From Bauldia sp. (GTDB lineage: Bacteria > Pseudomonadota > Alphaproteobacteria > Rhizobiales > Kaistiaceae): a DNA stretch of 33,705 bases. A program made the translations under genes and the position numbers. The notes beneath the pieces are model-generated. The model did no database searches, was not told the origin of the DNA, and saw only the letters and a list, made by a program, of their open reading frames with translations. The stretch spans positions 1-33,705 of the forward strand of contig JAGRKZ010000111.1 in the NCBI GenBank assembly GCA_020442065.1, written 5' to 3'. How positions within the stretch are numbered: position 1 is the first letter of the stretch; every line of letters starts with the position of its first letter. Of this stretch, positions 16,687 to 24,135 are shown piece after piece.

Positions 16687-17706
16687 ATGCGCGAGACCGA
16701 GAAGAGGGCCCTGGTGATCGGGGCGACCGGCGGGATCGGCGGCGAGGCCGCGGCGGCGCTGTTACGCCGGGGTTGGCAGGTGATCGGGCTCAACCGTGAC
16801 CCGGACGCTGCCGCGCGGCGGCCCGGTGCGCGGGCGGGCATCGCCTAGATGAAGGGCGACGCGATGAACCCGGCGGATGTCCGCCGGGCGGCGGAGGGGG
16901 TATCGGTGATCGTCCATGCCGCCAATCCGCCCGGCTATCGCAACTGGCGGGGGCTTGCGCTGCCGATGCTCGACAGCACCATCGCCGCCGCCGAAGCTGT
17001 CGGCGCGTTGATCGTGTTTCCCGGCACCATCTACAACTTCGGCCCCGATGCGTTCCCCGTCCTCGCCGAGACATCGCCGCAGCGGCCATTGACCCGCAAG
17101 GGCAGGATCCGGGTCGAGATGGAGGCGAGGCTGGCCGCGGCCGCCGGCCGCGGCGTCCGGACCATCGTCGTCCGCGCCGGTGACTATTTTGGACCGCGCC
17201 CGGGCAACAGCTGGCTGACCGACGGCATGATCCGCAAGGGTCGACCGCTCCGCTCGATCATGAACCCCGCGTCGGCCGGGGTCGGTCACGCCTGGGGCTA
17301 CATGCCGGATGTGGCGGAGACCATGGCGCGGCTGATCGAACGGGCGGACGAGATCGACACATTCGCGGTGTTCCACGTCGGCGGGCACTGGTTCGACGAC
17401 AACGCCGACATGGCGCGGGCCGCGCTTCGCGTCGCCGGGCATCCCGAAGGCTCGGTGCGGCGGTTTCCGTGGTGGGCGATGGTGGCGATCTCGCCCTTCG
17501 TCACCTTCGCCCGGGAGGTGCTGGAGATGCGCTATCTCTGGCGCGAGCCGATCCGCCTCGACAATCGCAAGCTCGTCGCCTTCCTCGGGGCGGAGCCGCA
17601 CACCGCGCTCGACGAAGCGCTTCGCGCCGCGCTGGCCGGCGCCGGTTGTCTCGGCGACGCGAAGCCAGAGACCGGCGGGAGCCCCCTGGCCCCAGTCAGT
17701 CCTTGA
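16687..17706 (+). pseudogene. NAD(P)-binding epimerase/SDR-type gene interrupted by an amber stop
   Basis: ATG 16687, behind a strong AGGAGAGG site, opens a frame whose first residues carry the Rossmann motif GATGGIGG. Codon 54 (16846-16848) is TAG. The same frame then continues without interruption to TGA at 17704-17706. The second part has VIVHAANPPGYRNWRGLALP, FPGTIYNFGP and TIVVRAGDYFGP, all typical of atypical SDR/NAD-dependent epimerases. In relatives I recall, a Trp sits just before the GDAM segment, so TGG to TAG is the simplest explanation. ATG 16849 directly after the stop could restart translation, but that product would lack the dinucleotide-binding loop. Product and substrate are unknown. 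The 3' end overlaps fabI (opposite strand) by 11 bases. Confidence 0.8.
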
Positions 17707-18517
17707 TGACGGTGGCGATGTCGGGCGCGTCGACGGCCTTCATGCCGACGACGTGATACCCGGCGTCGGTGTGAAGCACCTCGCCGGTGACCGAGCGGCC
17801 CATGTCCGAGAGCAGGAACACGCCGGCCTCGCCGACCTCGTCGAGATCGACCGAGCGCTTGAGCGGAGCGTTCAATTCGTTCCACTTCAGGATGTAGCGG
17901 AAATCGCCGATGCCGGAGGCGGCCAGCGTCTTGATCGGACCGGAGGAAATGGCATTGACGCGGATACCCTTGCCGCCGAGGTCGACGGCAAGGTAGCGCA
18001 CGCTCGCCTCGAGCGCGGCCTTGGCGACGCCCATCACGTTGTAGTGGGGCATGACCTTCTCGGCACCATAGTAGGTGAGGGTGAGGATCGATCCGCCACT
18101 CGTCATCAGCTTCTCGGCCCGCTGGGCGACCGCGGTCAGCGAGTAGCACGAGATCAGCATCGTCTTGGTGAAATTGTCCGCGGTCGTGTCGACGTAGCGG
18201 CCGGTGAGCTGGTCCTTGTCGGAGAACGCGATGGCATGCACCAGAAAGTCGAGACCGCCCCAGAGCTTCCCGATTTCCGCGAAAACGGCATCGACGGTCT
18301 GCGGCTCGGTGACGTCGCAATGGCCAACGACATGGGCACCGATCTCGGCGGCGAGCGGCTCCACCCGCTTCTTCAGAGCGTCGCCCTGATAGGTGAGGGC
18401 GAGTTCGGCGCCGGCGCGCCGGCAGGCGCTGGCAATTCCCCAGCCTATCGAGCGATTGTTGGCGACGCCCATGACTAGGCCGCGCTTGCCCTTCATGAGT
18501 GCGTCGGTGATCGCCAT
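17696..18517 (-). CDS. fabI: Enoyl-[acyl-carrier-protein] reductase (NADH), FabI
   Basis: A 273-residue enzyme of usual length that reduces the trans-2 double bond of enoyl-ACP in the last step of each fatty acid elongation cycle. The N-terminal motif is KRGLVMGVANNRSIGWGIA, the variant glycine motif of FabI rather than classical SDRs. The catalytic Tyr-x6-Lys is in YNVMGVAK, preceded by TLTYYGAEKVMPH. The later SSGPIKTLAASGI is also characteristic. It is the triclosan/diazaborine target class. The start at 18517 (MAITDALMKGKRG) is supported by the usual N-terminal extension. The neighbouring LysR/epimerase pair separates it from the histidine phosphatase/aroC genes with which it is often linked. 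Confidence 0.97.
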   Translation of the reverse strand: MAITDALMKGKRGLVMGVANNRSIGWGIASACRRAGAELALTYQGDALKKRVEPLAAEIGAHVVGHCDVTEPQTVDAVFAEIGKLWGGLDFLVHAIAFSDKDQLTGRYVDTTADNFTKTMLISCYSLTAVAQRAEKLMTSGGSILTLTYYGAEKVMPHYNVMGVAKAALEASVRYLAVDLGGKGIRVNAISSGPIKTLAASGIGDFRYILKWNELNAPLKRSVDLDEVGEAGVFLLSDMGRSVTGEVLHTDAGYHVVGMKAVDAPDIATVIKD

Positions 18518-18706
18518 CTGAACAGCCCTGATGTTTGTTTCGCCGGGAGCGGGCCTCTATCGCACGAGCCTCGGTTCGCTTCAAGGACGGCGGCACGCGG
18601 CACAATTGCGAGAGCAGATGACACGCGATCGAATAAATCCGGCGCCGGAGCGTTTGCTGTCCGGGCGCATGACAGTCGCGCCGCCAGCAGACGGGAGAGA
18701 TTGACG

Positions 18707-19105
18707 ATGATCCGGACTATTGCAGCGCTCGCCGTGTTGACCGCAATGGCCTCGACGGCAATGGCGATGGAGCCCGCCAAGACAATGGACACCGCCCTCG
18801 GCGCGGTGTTCGTCGACGGCAACGGCATGACGCTCTACACCTTCGACAAGGATACCAAGGGCGCCGCCGCCTCGGCCTGCATGGACAAGTGCATCGCCGC
18901 CTGGCCGCCGTTCCTTGCTCCCGACGGCGCGATGGCCGAGGGCGAATGGACGATTGTCGACGTCAAGGACGCCGACGGGGCGATGAAGAAGATGTGGGCC
19001 TATGAGGGTTCGCCCCTCTACCTCTTCGTCAAGGACACCAAGCCGGGCGACGTCAACGGCGAGGGCGTCAACGACGTGTGGCACGTGGCCAAGCCGATGA
19101 GCTGA
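18707..19105 (+). CDS. Small secreted protein of the PF03640 'lipoprotein repeat' type
   Basis: A 132-residue exported protein. ATG 18707 has GGGAG at a 9-base spacing, better than TTG 18701. A signal peptide spans residues 1-20 or so (ending MASTAMAMEPA). It has no lipobox cysteine, so it is probably periplasmic rather than lipid-anchored. The core VFVDGNGMTLYTFDKDTKGAAASACMDKC-type segment, starting near residue 34, and AAWPPFLA match the repeat of the PF03640 family. A second, weaker repeat follows (GSPLYLFVKDTKPGDVNGEG, then VWHVAKP). The two cysteines may form a disulphide. Function of the family is not known. A strong terminator-like hairpin follows at 19137. Confidence 0.85.
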   Translation: MIRTIAALAVLTAMASTAMAMEPAKTMDTALGAVFVDGNGMTLYTFDKDTKGAAASACMDKCIAAWPPFLAPDGAMAEGEWTIVDVKDADGAMKKMWAYEGSPLYLFVKDTKPGDVNGEGVNDVWHVAKPMS

Positions 19106-19136
19106 GCCGTGGCGCCGGCCCTGCCGGCCGACGGTA

Positions 19137-19186
19137 CCCGTGTCGAGGCCATCACCGCACGCCCCCGGCCTCGACACGGGGTTCTT
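19137..19186 (+). terminator. Terminator-like hairpin with a 14-bp perfect stem
   Basis: CCCGTGTCGAGGCC (19137-19150) pairs exactly with 19167-19180 around a 16-base loop, followed by GTTCTT. The stem is long and GC-rich and sits 32 bases after the stop of the small secreted protein gene. The T-run is short, so efficiency is uncertain, but a terminator between this gene and the FAD oxidase fits the position. Confidence 0.65.
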
Positions 19187-19213
19187 CATGCGGATGTCCG
19201 CCGCATTCTGGCA

Positions 19214-19241
19214 TGGACCCGGGCCTGTCTTGGGCTAGATT
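19214..19241 (+). promoter_or_regulatory. Possible promoter giving a leaderless FAD-oxidase transcript
   Basis: TGGACCC (19214-19220) and GCTAGATT (19234-19241) are 13 bases apart, within the N10-14 spacing of the alphaproteobacterial consensus. ATG 19249 follows 7 bases after the -10 element and has no ribosome site. The sequence GCTAGATTGGC is identical to that before the gene at 7975. Confidence 0.4.
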
Positions 19242-19248
19242 GGCCGAG

Positions 19249-20679
19249 ATGGACGCCAGGACCCCCAGCCTTCCTCCGGACATCGCCGGCCGTTTCGCAG
19301 CGATCGTCGGCGAGGCTTATGCCGTGCGCGATCCGGCCGAGATCGCGCCTTATCTGATCGAGCCACGGGCCAAGTTCCATGGTCGCACGGCGCTGGTGCT
19401 GCGTCCCGGCAGCGCCGGCGAAGTCAGCGACATCCTGAGACTCGCCAACCAGACCGGAACGCCGATCGTGCCCCAGGGCGGCAATACCGGGGTCGTCGGC
19501 GGGCAGGTGCCCGACGCCTCGGGCGGCCAGGTGATCGTCTCGCTCTCCCGACTCAACGGCATCCGCGAGGTCGATACCGACGGCGACACCATGACGGTGG
19601 AGGCCGGCGTCGTCCTCGCCGCCGCGCAGGCCGCCGCCGATGCCGCCGATCGTCTGTTCCCGCTGTCGCTGGCCTCTGAGGGCTCCTGCGAGATCGGCGG
19701 CAATGTCTCGACCAACGCCGGCGGCACCGCGGTGCTGGCCTATGGCAACATGCGCAACCTGGTGCTCGGGCTCGAAGTGGTGCTGCCGACCGGGGAGGTC
19801 TGGGAGGGCCTGCGGAGGCTCCGCAAGGACAACACCGGCTATGACCTTCGCGACCTCTTTGTCGGCGCGGAAGGAACGCTTGGCATCATCACCGCGGCGG
19901 TGCTGCGGCTGTTCCCCAAGCCGCGCGGCACCAGCGTCGCCTTCGTCGGGGTCAAGGATCCCGACGCGGCGCTGGCGCTTCTCGACATTGCCCGGGCGCA
20001 GGCCGCCTCGGGCCTCACGGCGTTCGAGCTGATCCCGCGCATCGCGATCGACGTCGTGCTCCGCCATGTGCCCGGGACCCGCGATCCGCTCGCCGGCGTC
20101 CACGACTGGTACGTGCTGTTCGAAGTGTCGTCGTCGCGCTCGGAAGCCGACGCCGAGCAGACCGTCGAGGCGATATTCGGCGAGGGCGTGGCGCGGGACG
20201 TGGTCGAGGATGGCGTCCAGGCGCGCTCGCTCGACCAGGCCAACGCCTTCTGGCGCATCCGGCACACCCTGTCGGAGGTGCAGAAGGAGGAAGGCGGCTC
20301 GATCAAGCACGATGTCGCGGTGCCGGTCGCCGCGGTGCCGGAGTTCATCCGCCGGGCCAACGCGGCAGTGACCGCGATGATCCCCGGCGCCCGGCCGTTT
20401 CCCTTCGGCCACGTCGGCGACGGCAACATCCACTACAACATCAGCCAGCCGGTTGGGGCGGACAAGGCGGCCTTCCTCGCGCGCTGGGACGAGGTCAACC
20501 AGAGGGTGCACGGCATCGTCGCCGACCTCGGCGGCACCATCTCGGCCGAACACGGCATTGGCACCCTGAAGCGCGGCATGCTCGCCGCCGTCAAGCCGCC
20601 GATCGAGCTGGATCTGATGCGCAGGATCAAGGCGGCCTTCGACCCGAACGGCATTCTCAATCCCGGCAAGGTTCTGTGA
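19249..20679 (+). CDS. FAD-binding oxidoreductase, GlcD / D-2-hydroxyglutarate dehydrogenase type
   Basis: A 476-residue flavoprotein. The PCMH-type FAD domain is at residues about 40-220, with LRPGSAGEVSDIL, VPQGGNTGVVGGQVPD and EIGGNVSTNAGG. The C-terminal FAD-oxidase domain follows, with FGHVGDGNIHYNI and EHGIGTLKRGML, which hold conserved His residues of the substrate site. These features place it with D-2-hydroxyglutarate, D-lactate and glycolate (GlcD) dehydrogenases. The EGSCEIGGN and EHGIGTLK text leans towards the D2HGDH group, though the exact substrate cannot be fixed. No GlcE/GlcF partners are adjacent, which also favours a stand-alone D-2-hydroxyacid dehydrogenase. ATG 19249 is preferred to upstream codons, which run through the terminator hairpin. 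Confidence 0.92.
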   Translation: MDARTPSLPPDIAGRFAAIVGEAYAVRDPAEIAPYLIEPRAKFHGRTALVLRPGSAGEVSDILRLANQTGTPIVPQGGNTGVVGGQVPDASGGQVIVSLSRLNGIREVDTDGDTMTVEAGVVLAAAQAAADAADRLFPLSLASEGSCEIGGNVSTNAGGTAVLAYGNMRNLVLGLEVVLPTGEVWEGLRRLRKDNTGYDLRDLFVGAEGTLGIITAAVLRLFPKPRGTSVAFVGVKDPDAALALLDIARAQAASGLTAFELIPRIAIDVVLRHVPGTRDPLAGVHDWYVLFEVSSSRSEADAEQTVEAIFGEGVARDVVEDGVQARSLDQANAFWRIRHTLSEVQKEEGGSIKHDVAVPVAAVPEFIRRANAAVTAMIPGARPFPFGHVGDGNIHYNISQPVGADKAAFLARWDEVNQRVHGIVADLGGTISAEHGIGTLKRGMLAAVKPPIELDLMRRIKAAFDPNGILNPGKVL

Positions 20680-20819
20680 ACCCTGTCTGGTGAGCTTCTG
20701 CTAACCCTCCCGGAAATCACTCAAATTTAACCGAGCTCCTTAAGCCGCGGGGAAGCGTGACCGGCGCATCCTCGCCTGGACAAACGAGGTCCCGTCAGAG
20801 GACCCGGGGAGCCGAAAGA

Positions 20820-21371
20820 GTGAGACACGCAGTTCAGACCGCCGGAGCCGTCGGCGGGTCGGGCCGGTTCTTCCGGCTCGACCCCCTCGCCCTTCCCGTC
20901 CGCCACGCCGAGCGCGAGGACGCCTTCATCCTTGACCGCGACCGCGCCGTGGTGCGGCGGTCCCTGAGCGGCATCCCCGCCACTCTTGACGTTCCGGTCT
21001 CGGCCTATTCCGGCGTCGCGGTCCGGATGTACACCGAGGGTGAGGACAATCTCCGGGTTGTGGTCGAGCTGCTTCATCGCGACCCCGCCCTGACCCTCCG
21101 CCTCCTGATGGCAGACAAGCCCGAGGACGCCGCTCTCGACTGGGCGACCTGGGGCGAGACGCTCGGCTTGCCGCTGCTGGTCATCGAGGCCGACGGCCGG
21201 GTGACCGCGGTCGAGGGCAAGGCCTGCGGCATCAGCCCGCGCGAGACCATGGCGCGCCGCGCCGGCAAGCCGTTCGGCGGCCGCCGTTCGCGCTTTGCCC
21301 GGCGCAGGAAGGTCGGAGTGTTCAAGAGCGTGGAGCGGCTCGAAGGCCGCGAGATCATCGCCCGGAGCTGA
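20820..21371 (+). CDS. DUF6101 family protein
   Basis: A 183-residue protein of unknown function. GTG 20820 follows GGGGAG with about 8 bases of spacing; another in-frame GTG at 20757 would add 21 residues. The text RFFRLDPLALPVRHAE, then the basic VVRRSLSGIPATLDVPVSAYSGVAVRM-type segment from residue about 43, and LDWATWGETLGLPLLVIEADG match the DUF6101 family that I recall from Rhizobiales. The C-terminus is strongly basic (RRSRFARRRKVG), as in relatives, which suggests contact with nucleic acid or acidic lipids; this is inference. No signal peptide is seen, so it is probably cytosolic. It supports assigning the window to Rhizobiales. Confidence 0.85.
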   Translation: MRHAVQTAGAVGGSGRFFRLDPLALPVRHAEREDAFILDRDRAVVRRSLSGIPATLDVPVSAYSGVAVRMYTEGEDNLRVVVELLHRDPALTLRLLMADKPEDAALDWATWGETLGLPLLVIEADGRVTAVEGKACGISPRETMARRAGKPFGGRRSRFARRRKVGVFKSVERLEGREIIARS

Positions 21372-21380
21372 GCCGACGGC

Positions 21381-21836
21381 TCAGAGCAGCTGCTTGTCTT
21401 CCGGGACGACGCCGGTCAGGCGCCAGTCGGCGCCCGCCGCGCTGCAAGCCTCGCCGCGATAGCGGCGGATTCCCCGATAGTCGGCGACGGTCGTGGCGAA
21501 GGACCGGCAGAGCTCGGCCCCGCGCGGCGCCGGAGCCATGGCGGTGAGGGTGCCGCTGGAACCGGTTGCGGGGTTGCGCCAGGCCTGGTCGAAGGCGTCG
21601 CCGCCAAGCTCGGCGAGGGTGCGCCGGACGGTTTCCCAATCGGACGGGTCGACGTTGTCGGCAACTGTGGTCTGGATCACGCTGCCGGTGCGGATCGGAT
21701 CGATCGTGGCGGCAGAGCACCCGGCCCCGGCAAGCGCGAAACCCGCCACCACCGTCGCACGGAAATAGGGAAGCGACTGGCGCTGATCGCGGCGGGCGGT
21801 ATATGACGGTCGCCAACCCGGTCGGGACCTCGTCAC
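21381..21836 (-). CDS. RT0821/Lpp0805-like surface protein
   Basis: A 151-residue exported protein. The start is GTG 21836, decided by an excellent AAAGGAG site 7 bases upstream. An N-terminal basic stretch precedes a short hydrophobic segment, [17 protein letters not shown], near residues 26-42. The Cys is a possible lipidation site, though the lipobox (AGAGC) is not ideal. The mature part has [52 protein letters not shown] and DWRLTGVVP, which fit the RT0821/Lpp0805 family related to the rickettsial 17 kDa antigen. Two cysteines in the last third probably pair. Function is unknown. It is divergent from pdxH with only 52 bases between the starts. Confidence 0.85.
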   Translation of the reverse strand: MTRSRPGWRPSYTARRDQRQSLPYFRATVVAGFALAGAGCSAATIDPIRTGSVIQTTVADNVDPSDWETVRRTLAELGGDAFDQAWRNPATGSSGTLTAMAPAPRGAELCRSFATTVADYRGIRRYRGEACSAAGADWRLTGVVPEDKQLL

Positions 21837-21843
21837 GGATGTG

Positions 21844-21850
21844 CTCCTTT
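21844..21850 (-). promoter_or_regulatory. Ribosome binding site deciding a GTG start
   Basis: On the minus strand this reads AAAGGAG, 7 bases before GTG 21836. It settles the start of the RT0821-like gene in favour of this GTG over upstream in-frame ATGs that would run into pdxH. Confidence 0.75.
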
Positions 21851-21867
21851 GGGATTTCCGGCCCATC

Positions 21868-21881
21868 AACCCTGCAGGGTT
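21868..21881. repeat. 14-base perfect palindrome in the pdxH leader
   Basis: AACCCTGCAGGGTT is its own reverse complement and lies 7 bases before the pdxH ATG. Its right arm contains the AGGG that is the best candidate ribosome site for pdxH. It could be an operator shared by the divergent genes or a small mRNA fold covering the ribosome site. Confidence 0.5.
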
Positions 21882-21888
21882 TTCGTTA

Positions 21889-22485
21889 ATGAAGAGTGAC
21901 TTCGAACAGGCAGCCGATCCGATCGCCCTTTTCGGCGAATGGCTTACGGCAGCGGAGGCGTCCGAGATCAACGATCCCACCGCGATGGCGCTGGCCACCG
22001 TCGACGGCGACGGGCTGCCGGACGTGCGCATGGTGCTGCTCAAGGGCTTCGACGCCGCCGGGTTCGTCTTCTTCACCAATTTCGAGAGCGCCAAGGGCCG
22101 TGAGCTCCTCGCCAATCCCAAGGCGGCGGTGGTCTTCCACTGGAAGAGCCTCCGCAAGCAGGTGCGGGTGCGCGGGCCGGTCAGCGAGGTGAGCGCCGAG
22201 GAAGCCGACGCCTACTTCCAGTCGCGGGCGCGCGGCAGCCGGATCGGGGCCTGGGCCAGCCAGCAGTCGCGCCCGCTCGAATCGCGCTTCGCGCTGGAGA
22301 AGGCGGTTGCCGCCTATACCGCCCGCTACGCCATCGGTGAGATTCCCCGGCCGTCCTACTGGTCCGGCTTCCGCATCGCGCCGCAGGAGATGGAGTTCTG
22401 GTCCGACGGCGCCTTCCGGCTTCACGACCGCCTCAAGTTCGTCCGCGACGGTGCAGGCTGGCAGACGTCGCGGCTCTACCCGTGA
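21889..22485 (+). CDS. pdxH: Pyridoxamine/pyridoxine 5'-phosphate oxidase
   Basis: A 198-residue FMN enzyme that makes pyridoxal 5'-phosphate from PNP or PMP. ATG 21889 gives the normal N-terminus ([20 protein letters not shown]). FMN and substrate segments are visible: [29 protein letters not shown], and the signature [13 protein letters not shown]. At the C-terminus [25 protein letters not shown] and WQTSRLYP complete the family pattern. A diverged copy of its last 44 bases is found at 24007-24050, beyond the AraC and PEBP genes. Its stop overlaps a GTG that could start the next gene. Confidence 0.96.
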   Translation: MKSDFEQAADPIALFGEWLTAAEASEINDPTAMALATVDGDGLPDVRMVLLKGFDAAGFVFFTNFESAKGRELLANPKAAVVFHWKSLRKQVRVRGPVSEVSAEEADAYFQSRARGSRIGAWASQQSRPLESRFALEKAVAAYTARYAIGEIPRPSYWSGFRIAPQEMEFWSDGAFRLHDRLKFVRDGAGWQTSRLYP

Positions 22486-22538
22486 GCGGCGCGGGGCCAC
22501 GGGCGACGCAAGCCGGAGGGCAGCTGCAGGGTCGCCGG

Positions 22539-23378
22539 ATGGCAACGCGCCCCAGCGCCGGCACGGCGCTCCGGGTTCTGCAGGAGCGGGCCCTGGTGCT
22601 GGTCGGCGTCTACGTCTCGAGCCCGGCCTTGAGCTTTGTTCGCCGCGGCGAGAAACGGGTCCGGGGCGAGGGTTTCGACATGACGATCCCGGCCGGGGCC
22701 GCCGTGGCGCTGCCGGCGGGACTGTCAGGCGAGGTGACCAACATCGCCGACGCCGCGGGCGTCTATGAGGCGCTGACGCTGGCGCCCGACCCGGCGCTCT
22801 TCGAGACATCTCAGGCGGGCCGGACGATTCGTGCGCCCGTTCACCTCGGCATGCTCGAGCCCGGCTTCGCCGACGCGCTCGTCCGGGCGGGAGAGGCGAT
22901 CTTCGAGCCGGCGCGGACGCCCGGCCCGGTGGCGGCGGCGCGGATGGGTGAGGCGATCGCCTGGCTCTCGGCGCGGGGAGTCCGTTTCGAGCGCCCGCGG
23001 CCAAGCTCGGCTGCAGAGCGGGCGCGCGAGCTTCTGTCGGCCGATCCGGGGCGGCCGTGGTCCGGCCCCGTGGTCGCTGCAGCGCTGGCGATGAGCGAGG
23101 CGACGCTTCGCCGCCGCCTCGCCGCGGAGGAAACCAGCCTCAGCGCCCTGCTCGTCGAGGTGCGGATGGCGACCGCGCTGGTGATGCTGCAGGCGAGCGA
23201 CCGGCCGGTTGCCGAGATCGCGCTTGATGTCGGCTACGGCAGCCCGTCGCGCTTCGCCGCCCGCTTCCGGCACCGCTACGGTCACCCGCCGCACGCGGTG
23301 CGCGACGGCGATCCCGACTTTGAGCGGCGCGGCACCGAGAATGATCGGCAGGGGAGCGCCAGCCCAAGCCCGGCGTGA
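22539..23378 (+). CDS. AraC family transcriptional regulator
   Basis: A 279-residue regulator if started at ATG 22539. GTG 22482, overlapping the pdxH stop, would add 19 residues but has no ribosome site. The N-terminal half (residues about 10-130) is cupin-like sensor material, with LSFVRRGEKRV, AGAAVALPAGLSGEVTN and YEALTLAPDPALF. The C-terminal double helix-turn-helix is at residues about 165-260: AAALAMSEATLRRRLAAEETSLSALL-type text, then LLVEVRMATALVMLQASD, VAEIALDVGYGSPSRFAARF and RHRYGHPP. Its tail is low-complexity. The next gene, for a PEBP-like protein, starts 59 bases downstream and may be its target or partner. Both lie between pdxH and a pdxH remnant. Confidence 0.9.
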   Translation: MATRPSAGTALRVLQERALVLVGVYVSSPALSFVRRGEKRVRGEGFDMTIPAGAAVALPAGLSGEVTNIADAAGVYEALTLAPDPALFETSQAGRTIRAPVHLGMLEPGFADALVRAGEAIFEPARTPGPVAAARMGEAIAWLSARGVRFERPRPSSAAERARELLSADPGRPWSGPVVAAALAMSEATLRRRLAAEETSLSALLVEVRMATALVMLQASDRPVAEIALDVGYGSPSRFAARFRHRYGHPPHAVRDGDPDFERRGTENDRQGSASPSPA

Positions 23379-23437
23379 CAGTCTCCGCCATCCCCCGGGT
23401 GTCCGCGACGGCCGCCCGAAGCGATCAGGAGACCGAC

Positions 23438-23983
23438 ATGAACAGATCGGGTGCGGCGGTCGCCGCCATTTTCGCAACCCTCGCCGCAGTGCCTGCCATG
23501 GCTGCGGACTTCACGCTCACTAGCAAGGCCCTCGCCGGTGGTATCGCCGACGCGCAGGTGGCCAATGTCTTCGGCTGCAGCGGCGGCAACGTCTCGCCGG
23601 ACCTCGCCTGGAGCGGCGCTCCGGAAGGCACCAGAAGCTTTGCGCTGACGCTGTACGATCCCGACGCGCCGACCGGCTCGGGCTTCTGGCACTGGGTCGT
23701 GGTCGACATTCCCGGCGACGCCACCGCGCTTCCGGCCGGGGCCGGCACCGACGCGGATGCACTTCCGGCCGGTTCCCGCCAGATGCGTACCGATGCCGGC
23801 GCTCCCGGTTATCTCGGCCCGTGCCCGCCACCCGGTCCGGCGCACCGCTACGTGTTCACGCTGACCGCGCTGAAGGCCAACACCATCGACCTGCCGGTGG
23901 ATGCCAGCGCCGCAATGGTTGGCTACATGGTCGGCGCCAACGCCCTCGGCGCCGCCACGCTCACGGTGAACTACGGCCGCTGA
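23438..23983 (+). CDS. Periplasmic YbhB/YbcL (PEBP-like) protein
   Basis: A 181-residue exported protein of the Raf-kinase-inhibitor/PEBP fold. ATG 23438 follows AGGAGA at proper spacing. A signal peptide covers residues 1-22 and ends AMAADF. The mature chain has the family's GGNVSPDLAWSGAPEGTRSF, LYDPDAPTGSGFWHWVVVDIP (the DPDAP and GxxHW ligand-site motifs), GAPGYLGPCPPPGPAHRYVF and a C-terminal LGAATLTVNYGR. Two cysteines may pair. Bacterial members bind small anionic ligands, but the natural ligand is not known. The AraC regulator just upstream is the likely controller. Confidence 0.92.
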   Translation: MNRSGAAVAAIFATLAAVPAMAADFTLTSKALAGGIADAQVANVFGCSGGNVSPDLAWSGAPEGTRSFALTLYDPDAPTGSGFWHWVVVDIPGDATALPAGAGTDADALPAGSRQMRTDAGAPGYLGPCPPPGPAHRYVFTLTALKANTIDLPVDASAAMVGYMVGANALGAATLTVNYGR

Positions 23984-23997
23984 GGTGCGGACGCGGG

Positions 23998-24050
23998 AGA
24001 TGGAGCTCCGCGACGGCGAGGGCTGGCAAACGTCGCGGTTCCATCCCTGA
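23998..24050 (+). pseudogene. Remnant of a second pdxH 3' end
   Basis: Bases 24007-24050 match the last 44 bases of pdxH (22442-22485) at 36 of 44 positions without gaps, ending in TGA in the same register. Translation gives RDGEGWQTSRFHP against [13 protein letters not shown] in the intact gene. Just before it, GAGATGGAG (23998-24006) resembles the QEMEF region of pdxH at 22387, as if an internal part were deleted. The pattern is that of a decayed duplicate or a foreign pdxH end left after insertion or recombination. No start or full domain remains. Confidence 0.7.
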
Positions 24051-24135
24051 GGCTTCGCCGGGCGCGGACCGTCGTGTGTCCCGATATCTGTAACCTTCGG
24101 TTAGGGCCACCGTGATTGGCTTGCGGCCAAAAGGC

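Noticed and set aside
16846-16848. Programmed read-through or pyrrolysine at TAG
   Set aside because: No context signal is visible, and a one-base change from the expected Trp codon is simpler.
16849-17706. Treating the part after the amber codon as a complete gene
   Set aside because: It would lack the Rossmann glycine motif, which is present in frame upstream behind a strong ribosome site; a broken longer gene explains all the facts better.
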